Positions 39,189 through 48,489 are shown, counted from the stretch's first letter. The stretch: 64,000 bases of DNA from Hafnia alvei (GCF_900095695.1 NZ_FMIQ01000067.1:1-64000); one strand, 5' to 3'. The notes: a model not told the origin generated them from the letters alone. Translations and numbers: made by a program.

Positions 39189-40368
39189 ACATAAAGCCAG
39201 TCCGTTAGGTGGTCGCCTTGTTAGTTGGCCGGTGATGGTGATGGCACCCTTTGTGGTGCTATGCGGCATTTTTATCCTCAAACGTTTGATCTTCGGGATT
39301 GGCTCGGTTGCCGACCTGAACGGAGGTTATCCGTGGGGGCTGTGGATTTCATTCGACCTGCTGATTGGTACAGGTTTTGCCTGTGGCGGTTGGGCGCTAG
39401 CGTGGGCGGTGTATGTTTTCAACCGAGGTGAATATCACCCGCTGGTTCGTCCGGCGCTGTTGGCGAGCCTGTTCGGTTATTCGTTAGGGGGATTATCAAT
39501 CACCATTGACGTGGGCCGTTACTGGAACCTGCCTTATTTCTATCTGCCAGGACACTTCAATACCTCGTCGGTGCTGTTTGAAACCGCGGTCTGTATGACG
39601 GTGTATATCGGCGTGATGGCGCTGGAGTTTGCGCCCGTCGTGCTGGAGAAATTTGGTTGGAAAGTGCCGATGAAGTGGCTGAATAAAATCATGTTCTTCA
39701 TTCTGGCGCTCGGCGCTCTGCTGCCAACCATGCACCAATCTTCAATGGGATCGCTGATGATTGCTGCGGGGAATAAAATCCATCCGCTGTGGCAAAGCTA
39801 CGAGCTACTGCCGGTGTTCTCGTTGCTCACGGCATTCATTATGGGCTTCTCCATCGTGGTGTTCGAAGGTTCACTGGTACAGGCCGGGTTAGCCGGTAAA
39901 GGCCCGAATGAAAAGCCGCTGTTCTACCGGCTGACGCAGGTTATCGATATTTTCCTAATCCTGTTCGTTGCGCTGCGCTTTGCGGAAATTGTACTGCGTG
40001 ATAAGTCAGAGTACCTCTCACAGTGGAACCGTTACTCCATTTCATTCTGGTGCGAAATTGGACTGATGCTCTTCCCGCTGCTGGTATTCCATTGGGATAG
40101 ATTCCGCCGTGATTCGCGCATGCTGTTCCTTGGCGCGCTAAGCATGCTGCTGGGCGCCGCGCTGTGGCGTATGAACTACTCTCTGCTGGCGTTCAATCCG
40201 GGCAATGGTTATCACTATTTCCCAACGCCAGAAGAAATTCTGATTTCAGTCGGCTTTGTGGCGATTGAAGTCTGTGCCTATTTGTTGCTAATCCGGATTT
40301 TACCGGTGTTGCCATCGCTTGAACGCGTACATAAAGATTATCAGGCCCGAGGGAAAGCTAAAGTATGA
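39181..40368 (+). CDS. hybB: hydrogenase-2 membrane subunit HybB
   Basis: NrfD/PsrC-type integral membrane quinone reductase subunit with about ten helices, passing electrons from HybA to (mena)quinone. Product of 395 residues (392 in E. coli) with [28 protein letters not shown] near the N terminus. The frame opens at 39163, but the ATG at 39181 has GGAG 9 bases upstream and aligns with E. coli HybB. It overlaps hybA by 8 bp and hybC by 4 bp. Menaquinone for this reaction is made by the men genes further along. Confidence 0.94.
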   Translation: MSEHKASPLGGRLVSWPVMVMAPFVVLCGIFILKRLIFGIGSVADLNGGYPWGLWISFDLLIGTGFACGGWALAWAVYVFNRGEYHPLVRPALLASLFGYSLGGLSITIDVGRYWNLPYFYLPGHFNTSSVLFETAVCMTVYIGVMALEFAPVVLEKFGWKVPMKWLNKIMFFILALGALLPTMHQSSMGSLMIAAGNKIHPLWQSYELLPVFSLLTAFIMGFSIVVFEGSLVQAGLAGKGPNEKPLFYRLTQVIDIFLILFVALRFAEIVLRDKSEYLSQWNRYSISFWCEIGLMLFPLLVFHWDRFRRDSRMLFLGALSMLLGAALWRMNYSLLAFNPGNGYHYFPTPEEILISVGFVAIEVCAYLLLIRILPVLPSLERVHKDYQARGKAKV

Positions 40369-42068
40369 GCCAACGTATTACTATCGACCCGATCACCCGT
40401 ATCGAGGGCCACCTGCGCATTGACTGCGAAATTGAAAACGGCAAAGTCACCAAGGCTTGGTCATCCGGCACCATGTGGCGCGGGATGGAAGAGATTGTCA
40501 AAGGTAACGACCCGCGCGATGCGTGGATGATCGTCCAGCGCATTTGTGGCGTTTGTACCACTATCCACGCCATTGCGTCGGTGCGTGCGGTGGAAAATGC
40601 GATCGGTGCTGAAGTGCCGGTGAACGCGCAGCATATCCGTAATTTGATCGTGGCAGCCCACAGCATCCACGACCATATCGTGCATTTTTACCAGCTGTCG
40701 GCGCTGGACTGGGTGGATATCACCTCCGCGCTGAACGCCGATCCCAAAAAATGCGAAGCCATGCTGAAAGGTGTTTCAACGTGGTCGCTGAATAGCTCGG
40801 AAGAGTTTGCCAAGGTACAGCAGAAAATCCGCGATCTGGTCGCCAGCGGTCAACTGGGTATTTTCGCCAACGGCTATTGGGGCCACAAGGCGATGAAACT
40901 ATCGCCGGAAGTGAATCTGATTGCGGTTGCCCACTATCTGCAAGCGCTTGAATGTCAGCGCGATGCCAACCGCGTGGTGGCGATTTTGGGCGGAAAATCC
41001 CCACATATCCAAAATTTGGCCGTGGGTGGCGTGGCTAACCCGATCAATCTGGATGCGCCAAGCGTGCTGAATCTGGAACGTTTGATGTATGTGAAGATGT
41101 TTATTGAACGGCTGGGTGAGTTCATTGAGCAGGTTTACAAAGTGGACGCGGCAATTATTGCGGCAAACTATCCAGAATGGCTGTCGTTGGGCGAAGGCGC
41201 GAAGCACTATTTAAGCGTGCCAGAGCTGCCAACCGATGCCAAAGGCGGCAGCTTCCTGCTGCCGGGTGGCTATATTGAAAATGGTGACATGGCTAACTAT
41301 CGCCCCATCACCAGCCATCAGGACGAATGGTTGATCGACGGTATTGCCGAAAGCTGCAAACACTCTTGGTATAAAGACGATGCGATCTTAAAACCTTGGG
41401 AAGGCAAAACCGAACCGAACTACACCGGCTGGCAGGATGAGGGTAAATACTCATGGGTGAAATCCCCAACCTTCTACGGCAAAGTGGTGGAAGTTGGCCC
41501 ACTGGCCGATCTGCTGGTCAAACTGGCGGCTAAGCATCCTGATACCGTAAAACACTTCAACGAAGTGAACGGTCTGTATAAAACGCTGAATGGCAAAGCA
41601 TTACAAACCGAGCAGTTGCATTCCACCATGGGACGCATCATTGGCCGTGCGGTTCGCTGTTGCGTACTGAAAGATACCCTGCTGCAACAATGGCAGGCGC
41701 TGATCGACAATATCGGCACAGGCGATCACGTTGCCTTTATCAAGCCTGAAATTTTGGCAGATAAAGAGTATCGCGGCGTCGGCTTTGAAGAAGCACCGCG
41801 CGGTATGCTTTCGCATTGGATCGTGATTAAAGGCGGCAAGATCGAAAACTATCAGGCGGTGGTGCCTTCCACATGGAACTCTGGCCCGCGTAATACCAAC
41901 GACGAGCCGGGTCCGTATGAGCAAGCGCTCATCGGCACGCCTATCGAGGATATCGAAAAGCCGTTGGAAGTGGTGCGCACCGTGCACTCCTTTGACCCAT
42001 GCATGTCTTGCGCGGTGCACGTGGTGGATACGCGCGGTGGTGAAGTCACCAAGGTTAAGGTGTTGTGA
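40365..42068 (+). CDS. hybC: hydrogenase-2 large subunit HybC
   Basis: Catalytic NiFe subunit, 567 residues, the same as E. coli. The NiFe ligands are C61 and C64 (RICGVC) and C546 and C549 (DPCMSC). The 15-residue tail after H552 is the peptide removed by HybD after nickel insertion. It has no signal of its own and is co-exported with HybO by the Tat system. Overlaps hybB and hybD by 4 bp each. Confidence 0.97.
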   Translation: MSQRITIDPITRIEGHLRIDCEIENGKVTKAWSSGTMWRGMEEIVKGNDPRDAWMIVQRICGVCTTIHAIASVRAVENAIGAEVPVNAQHIRNLIVAAHSIHDHIVHFYQLSALDWVDITSALNADPKKCEAMLKGVSTWSLNSSEEFAKVQQKIRDLVASGQLGIFANGYWGHKAMKLSPEVNLIAVAHYLQALECQRDANRVVAILGGKSPHIQNLAVGGVANPINLDAPSVLNLERLMYVKMFIERLGEFIEQVYKVDAAIIAANYPEWLSLGEGAKHYLSVPELPTDAKGGSFLLPGGYIENGDMANYRPITSHQDEWLIDGIAESCKHSWYKDDAILKPWEGKTEPNYTGWQDEGKYSWVKSPTFYGKVVEVGPLADLLVKLAAKHPDTVKHFNEVNGLYKTLNGKALQTEQLHSTMGRIIGRAVRCCVLKDTLLQQWQALIDNIGTGDHVAFIKPEILADKEYRGVGFEEAPRGMLSHWIVIKGGKIENYQAVVPSTWNSGPRNTNDEPGPYEQALIGTPIEDIEKPLEVVRTVHSFDPCMSCAVHVVDTRGGEVTKVKVL

Positions 42069-42562
42069 TGAATACGCTGCTCTTAGGTATTGGTAACCTA
42101 TTGCTCAGCGATGAGGCGGTTGGCGTACGCATCGTTGAGCGCCTAGAACGCGATTACCGTTTTCCTGAAGGCGTTGAGCTGATGGATGGCGGAACCGCGG
42201 GCATGGAGCTCATGGAGTACATGGCCAGCCGCGATCATCTGATTGTGGCTGATGCGGTACTCAGCGATAGCGCGCCCGGCAGCGTCATCACGCTATGTGA
42301 CGATGAAGTTCCGGCGTTTTTTAGCCGGAAAATCTCACCGCACCAGCTAGGGCTGTGCGACGTGCTGTCTGCGTTACATCTCACCGATGAGTTTCCACAG
42401 CGTTTAACGCTGGTGGGCGTGGTGCCAGAGTCTCTGGAACCGCATATTGGTCTGACGCCGGCGATTGAGGCGGCGATCCCTGTAGCCATGGATCGTATTG
42501 TCCAGCTTCTGCGTAACGATGGATGCCAAATAGAGCATAAAGGAGCGGTGCATGCCTTCTGA
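42065..42562 (+). CDS. hybD: hydrogenase-2 maturation protease HybD
   Basis: Nickel-dependent endopeptidase that cleaves the HybC C-terminal tail. The 165-residue protein has the family N-terminal LLGIGNLLLSDEAVGVRIVERLE and the metal-binding residues expected at about E17, D62 (LIVADAVLS) and H93 (ISPHQLGL). It overlaps hybE by 11 bp. Confidence 0.95.
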   Translation: MMNTLLLGIGNLLLSDEAVGVRIVERLERDYRFPEGVELMDGGTAGMELMEYMASRDHLIVADAVLSDSAPGSVITLCDDEVPAFFSRKISPHQLGLCDVLSALHLTDEFPQRLTLVGVVPESLEPHIGLTPAIEAAIPVAMDRIVQLLRNDGCQIEHKGAVHAF

Positions 42563-43052
42563 ACATGATTTGACCGCCATCGGTGCCGATGAATTTTGGG
42601 GCTTTGAGCAAAATCCAACCGATCTTTTGATAGAGCAATATCAACAGATTGCGCAGGACGAGATGGCGACGTTGCCGTTCTATCGTGCCGAAATGCCGAT
42701 CGTAGTTGAGATGCAGCAGTATGAAGGGCAGTGGCTCGGCACGGTATTAACGCCGTGGATGCTGAGCGTGGTGATTTTGCCGGGGCCGGATCAGGTCTGG
42801 TCTTTGCGCAAACTCGGTGAGCGGATTGCGCTTTCTCTGCCGCGCGGCGACATGACGTTTATGGTTGGCGAATTGCCTAAAACCGGTCAGCTGCTGTCTT
42901 GCTCATTGATGTCGCCGATTGAATCGCATATCAGCGCAGATGAAGGCAAGGCTTTGGTGACGGATACGTTGAAGATGCTGCTGTCGTTGCCGGTGCAGGA
43001 TAGCAGTGCGAGTGTAAACCTGTCTCGACGTGCATTGTTTGGTAAGTCATAA
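42552..43052 (+). CDS. hybE: hydrogenase-2 assembly chaperone HybE
   Basis: 166-residue chaperone of the HybE/HupJ family, binding the large and small subunits during Tat-dependent assembly. Characteristic core LTPWMLSVVILPGPDQVWSLRKLGERI is at about 64-92. E. coli HybE has 162 residues. Last gene of this operon: a terminator follows, and hybF and hybG, which come next in E. coli, are not present. Confidence 0.92.
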   Translation: MPSEHDLTAIGADEFWGFEQNPTDLLIEQYQQIAQDEMATLPFYRAEMPIVVEMQQYEGQWLGTVLTPWMLSVVILPGPDQVWSLRKLGERIALSLPRGDMTFMVGELPKTGQLLSCSLMSPIESHISADEGKALVTDTLKMLLSLPVQDSSASVNLSRRALFGKS

Positions 43053-43130
43053 GTCTAAATCATAAGCTCAACGCTTTTAGTCGGAATTAAAAGCCATAAA
43101 GGCGCGATAAAAGTCGTCGTGTTATTACAT

Positions 43131-43168
43131 TGCTGAATCTGAATTTATCGGGTTCAGCATTTTTTTTA
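43131..43168 (+). terminator. hyb operon terminator
   Basis: Stem TGCTGAATC / GGTTCAGCA (with a G-U pair) at 43131-43139 and 43151-43159, followed by eight T. It ends transcription 79 bp after hybE, confirming that hybF/hybG are not co-transcribed here. Confidence 0.8.
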
Positions 43169-43289
43169 CCACTACTTATCGCCAGTCGAACGCCGGGGAT
43201 AAAAATGTTATCCACGTACGCCTTACCCCCAAGAGATGATGGAAATTATTAAAGAGGGCTATTCGTTTAGGCGGTGAATGAAAGCGAAA

Positions 43290-43326
43290 GCATGGCCGGA
43301 AACCATCGATAAGCCTCCGGCCATGA
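43290..43326 (-). terminator. possible terminator after C69 dipeptidase gene
   Basis: Inverted repeat CATGGCCGG (43291-43299) and CCGGCCATG (43317-43325) with a 17-base loop, 24 bp past the dipeptidase stop. The following minus-strand sequence is only moderately T-rich. Confidence 0.45.
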
Positions 43327-43348
43327 CTATTCGTTGCTCACGCGGCTG

Positions 43349-44815
43349 TTATGCGCCTTCGAAGTGATACTTCATATCGGTATCGTGGGTCATTTGCGTC
43401 ATGACATGGCGGGTAAGCTGTTCTGTCAGGCTAAGCGCATCCTGCATCACTTTATCTTCAAACGTTTGTAGAACCTTTTGCGCCTGCTGTGGCTGAGACT
43501 GATAGAGTTTCAGATACTCTTTTTCCATCGCCGTTTGCTGAACCGCGGTATTTTTCTCAAATTGGGCATAGGCCTTTTCCACTTCAGGCGCATAGGCGTT
43601 GTAGTTTTGCATCACGAGCGTTTGCAGCTGGCGATATTTCCAGCTCACCGAATCATCGCTGAATTTGTCGGTGCCTTTGTCATAGCCAGCAAGATAATGT
43701 TCCATCCCTTGGTAGTAAGGAACATACACGCTGAGCGACGGCATTCCGATGGCAACATAGGCCACTTCACCAATTGCTTTAGGAAGTTTTGGACGCACCT
43801 GAAGCACGTGAGACTCTTGGGTTCGAAATACGGAAATAGGGCGATAAGCCTCTTTGGGATTGTTGTTGGCATACGGATCGTGTGCGGTTCCCTGATAGTG
43901 GTTACGCAGCGCGGCTTGAACATCAGCAACGGAAATTTTATGCGCGGGTTTCAAAAATACCGGGAACGCGGTGCCATCGGTGATGGTGGTTTTCAGCTCT
44001 GGATTGAACATGTGCTGCACTGTCCAAACGCGCGGGTAGTTGTAGGTGACATCGTTTTCAACGTCTTGTGAATAGGCCTTATGGAAGTCAAACTCGCCGT
44101 CTTTGAGATTGTATAAACCGTACTGTTCGGCAAAGCTTATCAGCGTTTTCGACCCCAGATAGTTGGCTTTATCTTCAGGGTTATAGCTTCTTAAGCGCCC
44201 CTGATTAGCTGAAACAAAGTATTGGTCGCGCGGCAATTTGGCAGCCATCCACTGGTGACCGCTGCCGGTTTCTAAATACCAAACTTCATGTTCGTCGACA
44301 AAAGCTACGCCAAACCCTTCGCCAGCGCCTTTCTCTTCAATGATTTTGCCTAGCAGTTCTGCACCTTCACGAGCGCTATGGATCCTCGGCAGGATCACGT
44401 TTTCGATAGCGTCTTCGGTAATGCCGGTTTTCTCAACGTAGGGATCAAACTTAAGCACCTGCTGACCGTTATAGATGGTTTCCGTGGCGGTCATCCCAAC
44501 GCCCGCCTCGTTAAAACCGACTTCGCCCATAGATAAATCGTTGGTATCAAAATCTGATATTGCGCTATAGCGCAGCGAGGTTTCTGGCAACGGATAGGTA
44601 AAGTCGTTGGCGTGGGACTTGAATTCCCCTTTTTGGTGTTCAACCCGAGGATGAATCAGGAAGTGTTTCGGGTTATTGGCGGAATAGTCTTCATTGCGCG
44701 CGACGATAAAAGAGCCGTCGCTTGAGGCTTCATTGCCGACCAAAATGGTGGTACATGCCATCGCGGGCGGAACGAGCAGGGCTGGAATGACGGCGGAGAG
44801 AATGCGTTTTTTCAT
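43349..44815 (-). CDS. C69-family dipeptidase (Ntn hydrolase), exported
   Basis: 488-residue peptidase of family C69 (PepD-like dipeptidase A family). The N-terminal nucleophile is C21, directly after a signal-like segment (residues 1-20, ending AMA), followed by TTILVGNEASSDGS and VARNEDYS. Self-processing or signal cleavage would expose C21. Other features are GEVGFNEAGVGMTATET and AYRPISVFRTQESHVLQVRP. Probably periplasmic, in contrast to cytoplasmic C69 enzymes of lactobacilli. It stands alone on the minus strand between the hyb operon and ycdZ. The substrate dipeptide is unknown. Confidence 0.88.
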   Translation of the reverse strand: MKKRILSAVIPALLVPPAMACTTILVGNEASSDGSFIVARNEDYSANNPKHFLIHPRVEHQKGEFKSHANDFTYPLPETSLRYSAISDFDTNDLSMGEVGFNEAGVGMTATETIYNGQQVLKFDPYVEKTGITEDAIENVILPRIHSAREGAELLGKIIEEKGAGEGFGVAFVDEHEVWYLETGSGHQWMAAKLPRDQYFVSANQGRLRSYNPEDKANYLGSKTLISFAEQYGLYNLKDGEFDFHKAYSQDVENDVTYNYPRVWTVQHMFNPELKTTITDGTAFPVFLKPAHKISVADVQAALRNHYQGTAHDPYANNNPKEAYRPISVFRTQESHVLQVRPKLPKAIGEVAYVAIGMPSLSVYVPYYQGMEHYLAGYDKGTDKFSDDSVSWKYRQLQTLVMQNYNAYAPEVEKAYAQFEKNTAVQQTAMEKEYLKLYQSQPQQAQKVLQTFEDKVMQDALSLTEQLTRHVMTQMTHDTDMKYHFEGA

Positions 44816-45129
44816 TGGAATAGCCTTTCGTCATGCGTGAGAGAAATTTTTTAGGCTTTTAACCTATGCCTCTGATTTTGATATGACAATGAAAGGGCGT
44901 GATTATATCGGATGATAGCTGTCTGCTTTTATGGCCATATTGGCCGGTAAAGTGTCCATTATCGTGAGGTTCCACGGCGTAAGGTGGCGAAAAAAACAGC
45001 TTTATTTGTGATTAAAATCACAATAAAATGTAATCATACAAACACGTCACTTTGTATTTGTGATGCAAGTCAACGAATATCCTGTTCCCATCGTTAAACT
45101 ACTTTTTTTGAATACGTGAGATTTCCATC
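44816..45129. promoter_or_regulatory. divergent gap dipeptidase / ycdZ
   Basis: 314 bp between divergent genes, containing a consensus CRP site at 45007-45022 and a possible ycdZ promoter (TTGTAT at 45052-45057, GAATAT at 45075-45080, 17-bp spacing). Nothing else is recognisable. Confidence 0.5.
45007..45022. promoter_or_regulatory. CRP (cAMP receptor protein) site
   Basis: TGTGA-TTAAAA-TCACA matches the CRP consensus core exactly, within a longer 18-bp inverted repeat (TTGTGATT..AATCACAA). The centre at 45014.5 would be near -71.5 relative to a start at about 45086 if the weak TTGTAT/GAATAT promoter is used, which is a class I activation distance. The most likely target is the ycdZ-like gene. 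Confidence 0.75.
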
Positions 45130-45639
45130 ATGAATGTTTTGGTTGCTATTGCCATCACCACCGGCATCCTTTCTGGCATTTGGGGCTGGGTTGCCGTGAG
45201 CCTTGGCCTGCTAAGCTGGGCGGGTTTTCTCGGTTGTACTGCCTATTTCGCCTGTCCGCAGGGCGGCTTGAAAGGTTTTGGCATCAGCCTGTGCACGCTG
45301 CTCAGCGGTGTATTCTGGGCCGAAGTGATCATTTATGGTGGGGCTCTACGACCAGAGTGGACGATCCTAGGCTACGTACTGACCGGGATCGTGGCTTTTC
45401 TGATGTGTATTCAGGCGCAGCAACGCTGGCTAGCGTTCGTACCCGGTACCTTTATCGGTGCGTGCGCAACCTTCGCTGCAAACGGCGATTGGAAGATGGT
45501 GGTTCCTTCGCTGTTAGTCGGCTTAGTCTTTGGCTACGCGATGAAAAACAGCGGATTGTGGCTGGCGGCACGTAAGCAAAATCAGTCAGTGCAGCAAAAT
45601 CAAAACGTAGATGCAGATAGCAAGTCGATCAGCTCGTAA
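45130..45639 (+). CDS. ycdZ: DUF1097 membrane protein, YcdZ-like
   Basis: 169-residue inner-membrane protein of the DUF1097 family with about five helices, very close to E. coli YcdZ (163 residues) through residue 150 (GWVAVSLGLLSWAGFLGC; VPGTFIGACATFA; GYAMKNSGLWLAARK). The C-terminal tail (QNQSVQQNQNVDAD) is polar and variable. The function is unknown. A consensus CRP site 115 bp upstream suggests catabolite control. Confidence 0.88.
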   Translation: MNVLVAIAITTGILSGIWGWVAVSLGLLSWAGFLGCTAYFACPQGGLKGFGISLCTLLSGVFWAEVIIYGGALRPEWTILGYVLTGIVAFLMCIQAQQRWLAFVPGTFIGACATFAANGDWKMVVPSLLVGLVFGYAMKNSGLWLAARKQNQSVQQNQNVDADSKSISS

Positions 45640-45778
45640 TCAGTTACAGCAAAACTGCCATCGATAACGTGCCCATTAGCGTGTGACTTCACGATTCCTT
45701 CCAGATGATTTAATTTGCATCTTTTGGTGGAGTGAGGATATTTAGCGCTAATGGAAAACACGGATGGAGTAATTGATC

Positions 45779-46141
45779 ATGGACGGTTCGTTTGCTATTG
45801 CTTTATGGTCATCATTTCTGTCTGTTATCTATCTTATCGCTTTATCCGTTGTGATCCTCGGTGCTTGTAGCAAGAGCCTTAAATGCCGTCATATTTTATT
45901 CTGGGTTGAAGCTCCGCAAATTATATCGGTGTTTTTATTCTCTGTAGGGATGCACTGGCACTGGTGGCGATATGTAAATGGTGGCGTGCTGGGCATTGTT
46001 CTTTTCTCAGTTGTTCCAATCCTTTTGTCACTTATCGTCGCAATATTAGTGAGCCGCTGGCTAGGTCATCCTTTCCATTTGTGGATTGTTTGCCACATCA
46101 TTTTTATCACTTTGCTATGGTCAATCATTTCTCGTTTTTAA
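45779..46141 (+). CDS. small hydrophobic membrane protein, unrecognised
   Basis: 120-residue protein with about four hydrophobic segments (roughly 8-30, 40-58, 66-90, 97-115) and no motif I recognise. The frame begins at a TTG at 45773, but the ATG at 45779 has GGAG 9 bases upstream. It is AT-rich compared with its neighbours. It lies alone between ycdZ and menF, followed by no clear terminator. Confidence 0.65.
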   Translation: MDGSFAIALWSSFLSVIYLIALSVVILGACSKSLKCRHILFWVEAPQIISVFLFSVGMHWHWWRYVNGGVLGIVLFSVVPILLSLIVAILVSRWLGHPFHLWIVCHIIFITLLWSIISRF

Positions 46142-46314
46142 CTACAGCTTGATACTGCCTTGCGAGCGAGTTGCCATGTTGGTAAACATTGGGGCAGAGA
46201 CAAAATAGGTCTGTTGATAGCTGCTAAATGTTAATAAATGGCGGGTTTTTCACCATTTACTCGCTGGCTGCGCCGATAACTCTTCTGGTTGCTTTCCTTC
46301 TTATTAATCCACCG

Positions 46315-46320
46315 TATAAT
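46315..46320 (+). promoter_or_regulatory. -10 box of menF promoter
   Basis: A perfect TATAAT 34 bp before the chosen menF start; a weak -35 (TTTCCT at 46293-46298) is 16 bp upstream. Its position inside the longer open frame supports the downstream GTG as the true start. Confidence 0.55.
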
Positions 46321-46353
46321 TCCACACTTCTTCTTAAGCCGCCCGAGGTTGTC

Positions 46354-47679
46354 GTGGTTCATCTTTCCGTCCTGGTAGAACGCATCATTCCTTTGTTACG
46401 CCAAGCCGCTGCCGAGCAATCGGGGCTGGTACGTATTGCGCTGCCTTGCAGTTTGAAAGATGGAACACAAATGTTGGAGTGGTTGGCGTCGCAGCCGCTG
46501 TTTCCTCAATTCTATTGGCGACACCGCGATGGCGCTGAAGAAGCCGCGGTGTGTGGTGCGGTGCGCACGTTTACCGACGCCGAGCAGGCGCAGAAATTTG
46601 TTCAGGAAAATGGCTGCCCTGAGCTCCGCATTTGGGGGCTAAACGCGTTCGGTCAGGTGGAGTTGGATGGTTACGGCACGATTAACAGCCTGCTGTTTTT
46701 GCCGCGCATTGCGCTGATGCGTCATGCCGGTAAGGCTGAGCTGGTGGTGAACCTGTACGGTGAATCATCGCTGGATCAAGATCTGGAACTCGCGCTGCGT
46801 GATTTAGCGGCGCTGTGCGCTATTCAGCCATTGCCAACCTTACACACTGACGTTCTCGCCGCGCATCATCAGCCCGATCATGATGCTTGGTGTGATTTGC
46901 TCAATAATGCGCTGGCTGAAATTGAGCGCAAAGCATTTGAAAAAGTGGTGCTGGCACGTCGTACCACGTTAAAACTTTCGCTACCGCTGCGTGCCGCACA
47001 ATTTTTAGCGGCAAGCCGCGCCGTGAACCACCGTTGCTATCATTTCATGCTGGCGTTAGCGCCAGAGCGGGCGTTCTTAGGTTCATCGCCGGAAAGATTA
47101 TATCGTCGCCAAAGCCTATCGCTGGAAACAGAAGCTTTGGCCGGCACCGTTGCCAGCGGCAATAGTGATGCGCAAGCGCAAGAAAATGCGCAGTGGCTGA
47201 TGTCAGATCGAAAAAACCAGCATGAAAACTTATTGGTGGTGGATGATATTTGTCAGCGTTTGCAGGGCGGGGCGCAAGCTCTCGATGTGATGCCTGCTGA
47301 AGTCATCCGTTTGCGTAAGGTCCAGCATTTGCGTCGGCCAATCCATGCCACGCTGATGCAGTCTAACGATGCTGATTGCCTACGCCGTTTGCAGCCGACC
47401 GCAGCGGTGGCAGGATTACCGCGTGAACCCGCGCGCCAATTTATCATGCAGGATGAGCCTTTTGACCGTGGCTGGTATGCGGGCTCGGCAGGCTATTTGG
47501 CACAGGATCAGGCTGAGTTTGCCGTGGCATTGCGATCGGCGTTAATTGAACATGATTATATTCATCTTTATGCCGGAGCGGGCATCGTGGCGGGTTCAGA
47601 TCCCGAGCAAGAGTGGTTAGAGATTGAAAACAAAGCAGCGGGTCTGAGAACGCTGCTGGAAAGCGATATTTCGCTGTAA
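46354..47679 (+). CDS. menF: isochorismate synthase MenF
   Basis: Converts chorismate to isochorismate, the first step of menaquinone synthesis. The chorismate-binding domain occupies the C-terminal two-thirds (KVVLARRTTL, ALAPERAFLGSSPERLYRR, TEALAGTVASG, LQPTAAVAGLPR, GSDPEQEWLEIENKAAGLR). The frame is open to 46228, but homology begins near codon 46354. That codon is a GTG with GAGG 6 bases upstream, and a perfect -10 box lies in the upstream extension. This gives 441 residues (431 in E. coli). In E. coli menD follows directly; here a PTS operon intervenes. Confidence 0.92.
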   Translation: MVHLSVLVERIIPLLRQAAAEQSGLVRIALPCSLKDGTQMLEWLASQPLFPQFYWRHRDGAEEAAVCGAVRTFTDAEQAQKFVQENGCPELRIWGLNAFGQVELDGYGTINSLLFLPRIALMRHAGKAELVVNLYGESSLDQDLELALRDLAALCAIQPLPTLHTDVLAAHHQPDHDAWCDLLNNALAEIERKAFEKVVLARRTTLKLSLPLRAAQFLAASRAVNHRCYHFMLALAPERAFLGSSPERLYRRQSLSLETEALAGTVASGNSDAQAQENAQWLMSDRKNQHENLLVVDDICQRLQGGAQALDVMPAEVIRLRKVQHLRRPIHATLMQSNDADCLRRLQPTAAVAGLPREPARQFIMQDEPFDRGWYAGSAGYLAQDQAEFAVALRSALIEHDYIHLYAGAGIVAGSDPEQEWLEIENKAAGLRTLLESDISL

Positions 47680-47698
47680 TTAAGCAACAAATTATATT

Positions 47699-47737
47699 GA
47701 AGGCTAAAGATTGACGTCAATTTTTGGCCTTTTTTAT
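47699..47737 (+). terminator. terminator after menF
   Basis: Long imperfect stem (AGGCTAAAGATTGACGTCAA with TTTTTGGCCT) followed by a T-run, 20 bp after menF. It isolates menF from the downstream cmt operon. Confidence 0.8.
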
Positions 47738-48042
47738 TTTTATGATGATATCTTTCCCATGTTATTTCTTATGCAATAGTATAAGTGTGAAACTCATCAC
47801 TAAATTAAACATTGTTACTCGATTTTATAATTGGAACTTGGTTCACAAAAGGTATATTGATTTGTTATTTTATAATCTAACTGTAATTTTCTTACCATAG
47901 TATTTGAGAGTGTCATAACAAAATACCGGCAAATTATCTATTTACTGAGAGCTAGATCTAATTTTTCATTCTCTTTTTCCCACTTTATATTTAGCGTAAT
48001 CTCTTCCCATCAGATATTTGTGATTAATATTGAGGGGGAAGT
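47738..48042 (+). promoter_or_regulatory. cmt operon promoter region
   Basis: Gene-free AT-rich region containing a near-consensus CRP site (47786-47801) and a perfect TATAAT (47826-47831). The ribosome site GAGGGGGAA precedes cmtB. The rest of the leader shows nothing recognisable. Confidence 0.65.
47786..47801. promoter_or_regulatory. CRP site and TATAAT of the cmt operon
   Basis: TGTGA-AACTCA-TCACT matches the CRP consensus at nine of ten positions. A TATAAT box at 47826-47831 implies a start near 47836-47838, placing CRP at about -43, close to the class II position, and no good -35 is present. This predicts cAMP-CRP activation, as expected for a PTS operon. Confidence 0.7.
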
Positions 48043-48489
48043 ATGTCTGGTCTTATTTCTTTTTTTCCTGAGAATGCGTTTCACGTTGTTGATTCTGTTG
48101 ATGATTGGCGTCATGCCATTGATATCGTTACCGCTCCCTTAACGGCAAGCCATAGGATTGAAGCTAGATACTGCACGGCGATTAAAACGGCCACTCAAGA
48201 ATTAGGTCCCTATTATGTATTAGGCGCCGGCGTGGCAATGCCTCATGCAAGACCAGAAGAGGGCGTTATTGATACGGCACTTTCGATGGTTTTAGTGAGA
48301 GGTGGCGTAGATTTTGGCACAGGAACAGAAAAGGTCACCATATTAATTTGTTTGGCCGCTAAAGATGCAGACTCGCATATATATGCTATCCAGGCATTAT
48401 GCGAAATATTAAGCGATGGTGAAGTTATCAATGAAATAAACAATGCGTGCGATGCATTGGCATTACAGGAAATAATAAAAAGATATTAA
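48043..48489 (+). CDS. cmtB: mannitol/cryptic-mannitol-type PTS EIIA component CmtB
   Basis: 148-residue EIIA domain of the fructose-mannitol PTS family, taking phosphate from HPr and passing it to CmtA. The phosphorylated histidine is H68 in GVAMPHARPEEG. It matches E. coli CmtB (147 residues). The sugar is unproven: in E. coli CmtAB is described as a cryptic mannitol system. First gene of a six-gene operon in the same order as E. coli cmtB-cmtA-yggP-yggF-yggD-yggC. Good Shine-Dalgarno (GGGGGAAG). Confidence 0.9.
   Translation: MSGLISFFPENAFHVVDSVDDWRHAIDIVTAPLTASHRIEARYCTAIKTATQELGPYYVLGAGVAMPHARPEEGVIDTALSMVLVRGGVDFGTGTEKVTILICLAAKDADSHIYAIQALCEILSDGEVINEINNACDALALQEIIKRY

Noticed and set aside
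43478-44071. 197-codon open frame on the plus strand
   Set aside because: Antisense to the C69 dipeptidase gene, which has clear family motifs; the plus-strand product resembles no protein family.
46228-46353. N-terminal extension of menF (hydrophobic)
   Set aside because: It contains the TATAAT promoter box and no homology to MenF; the GTG at 46354 has a ribosome site.
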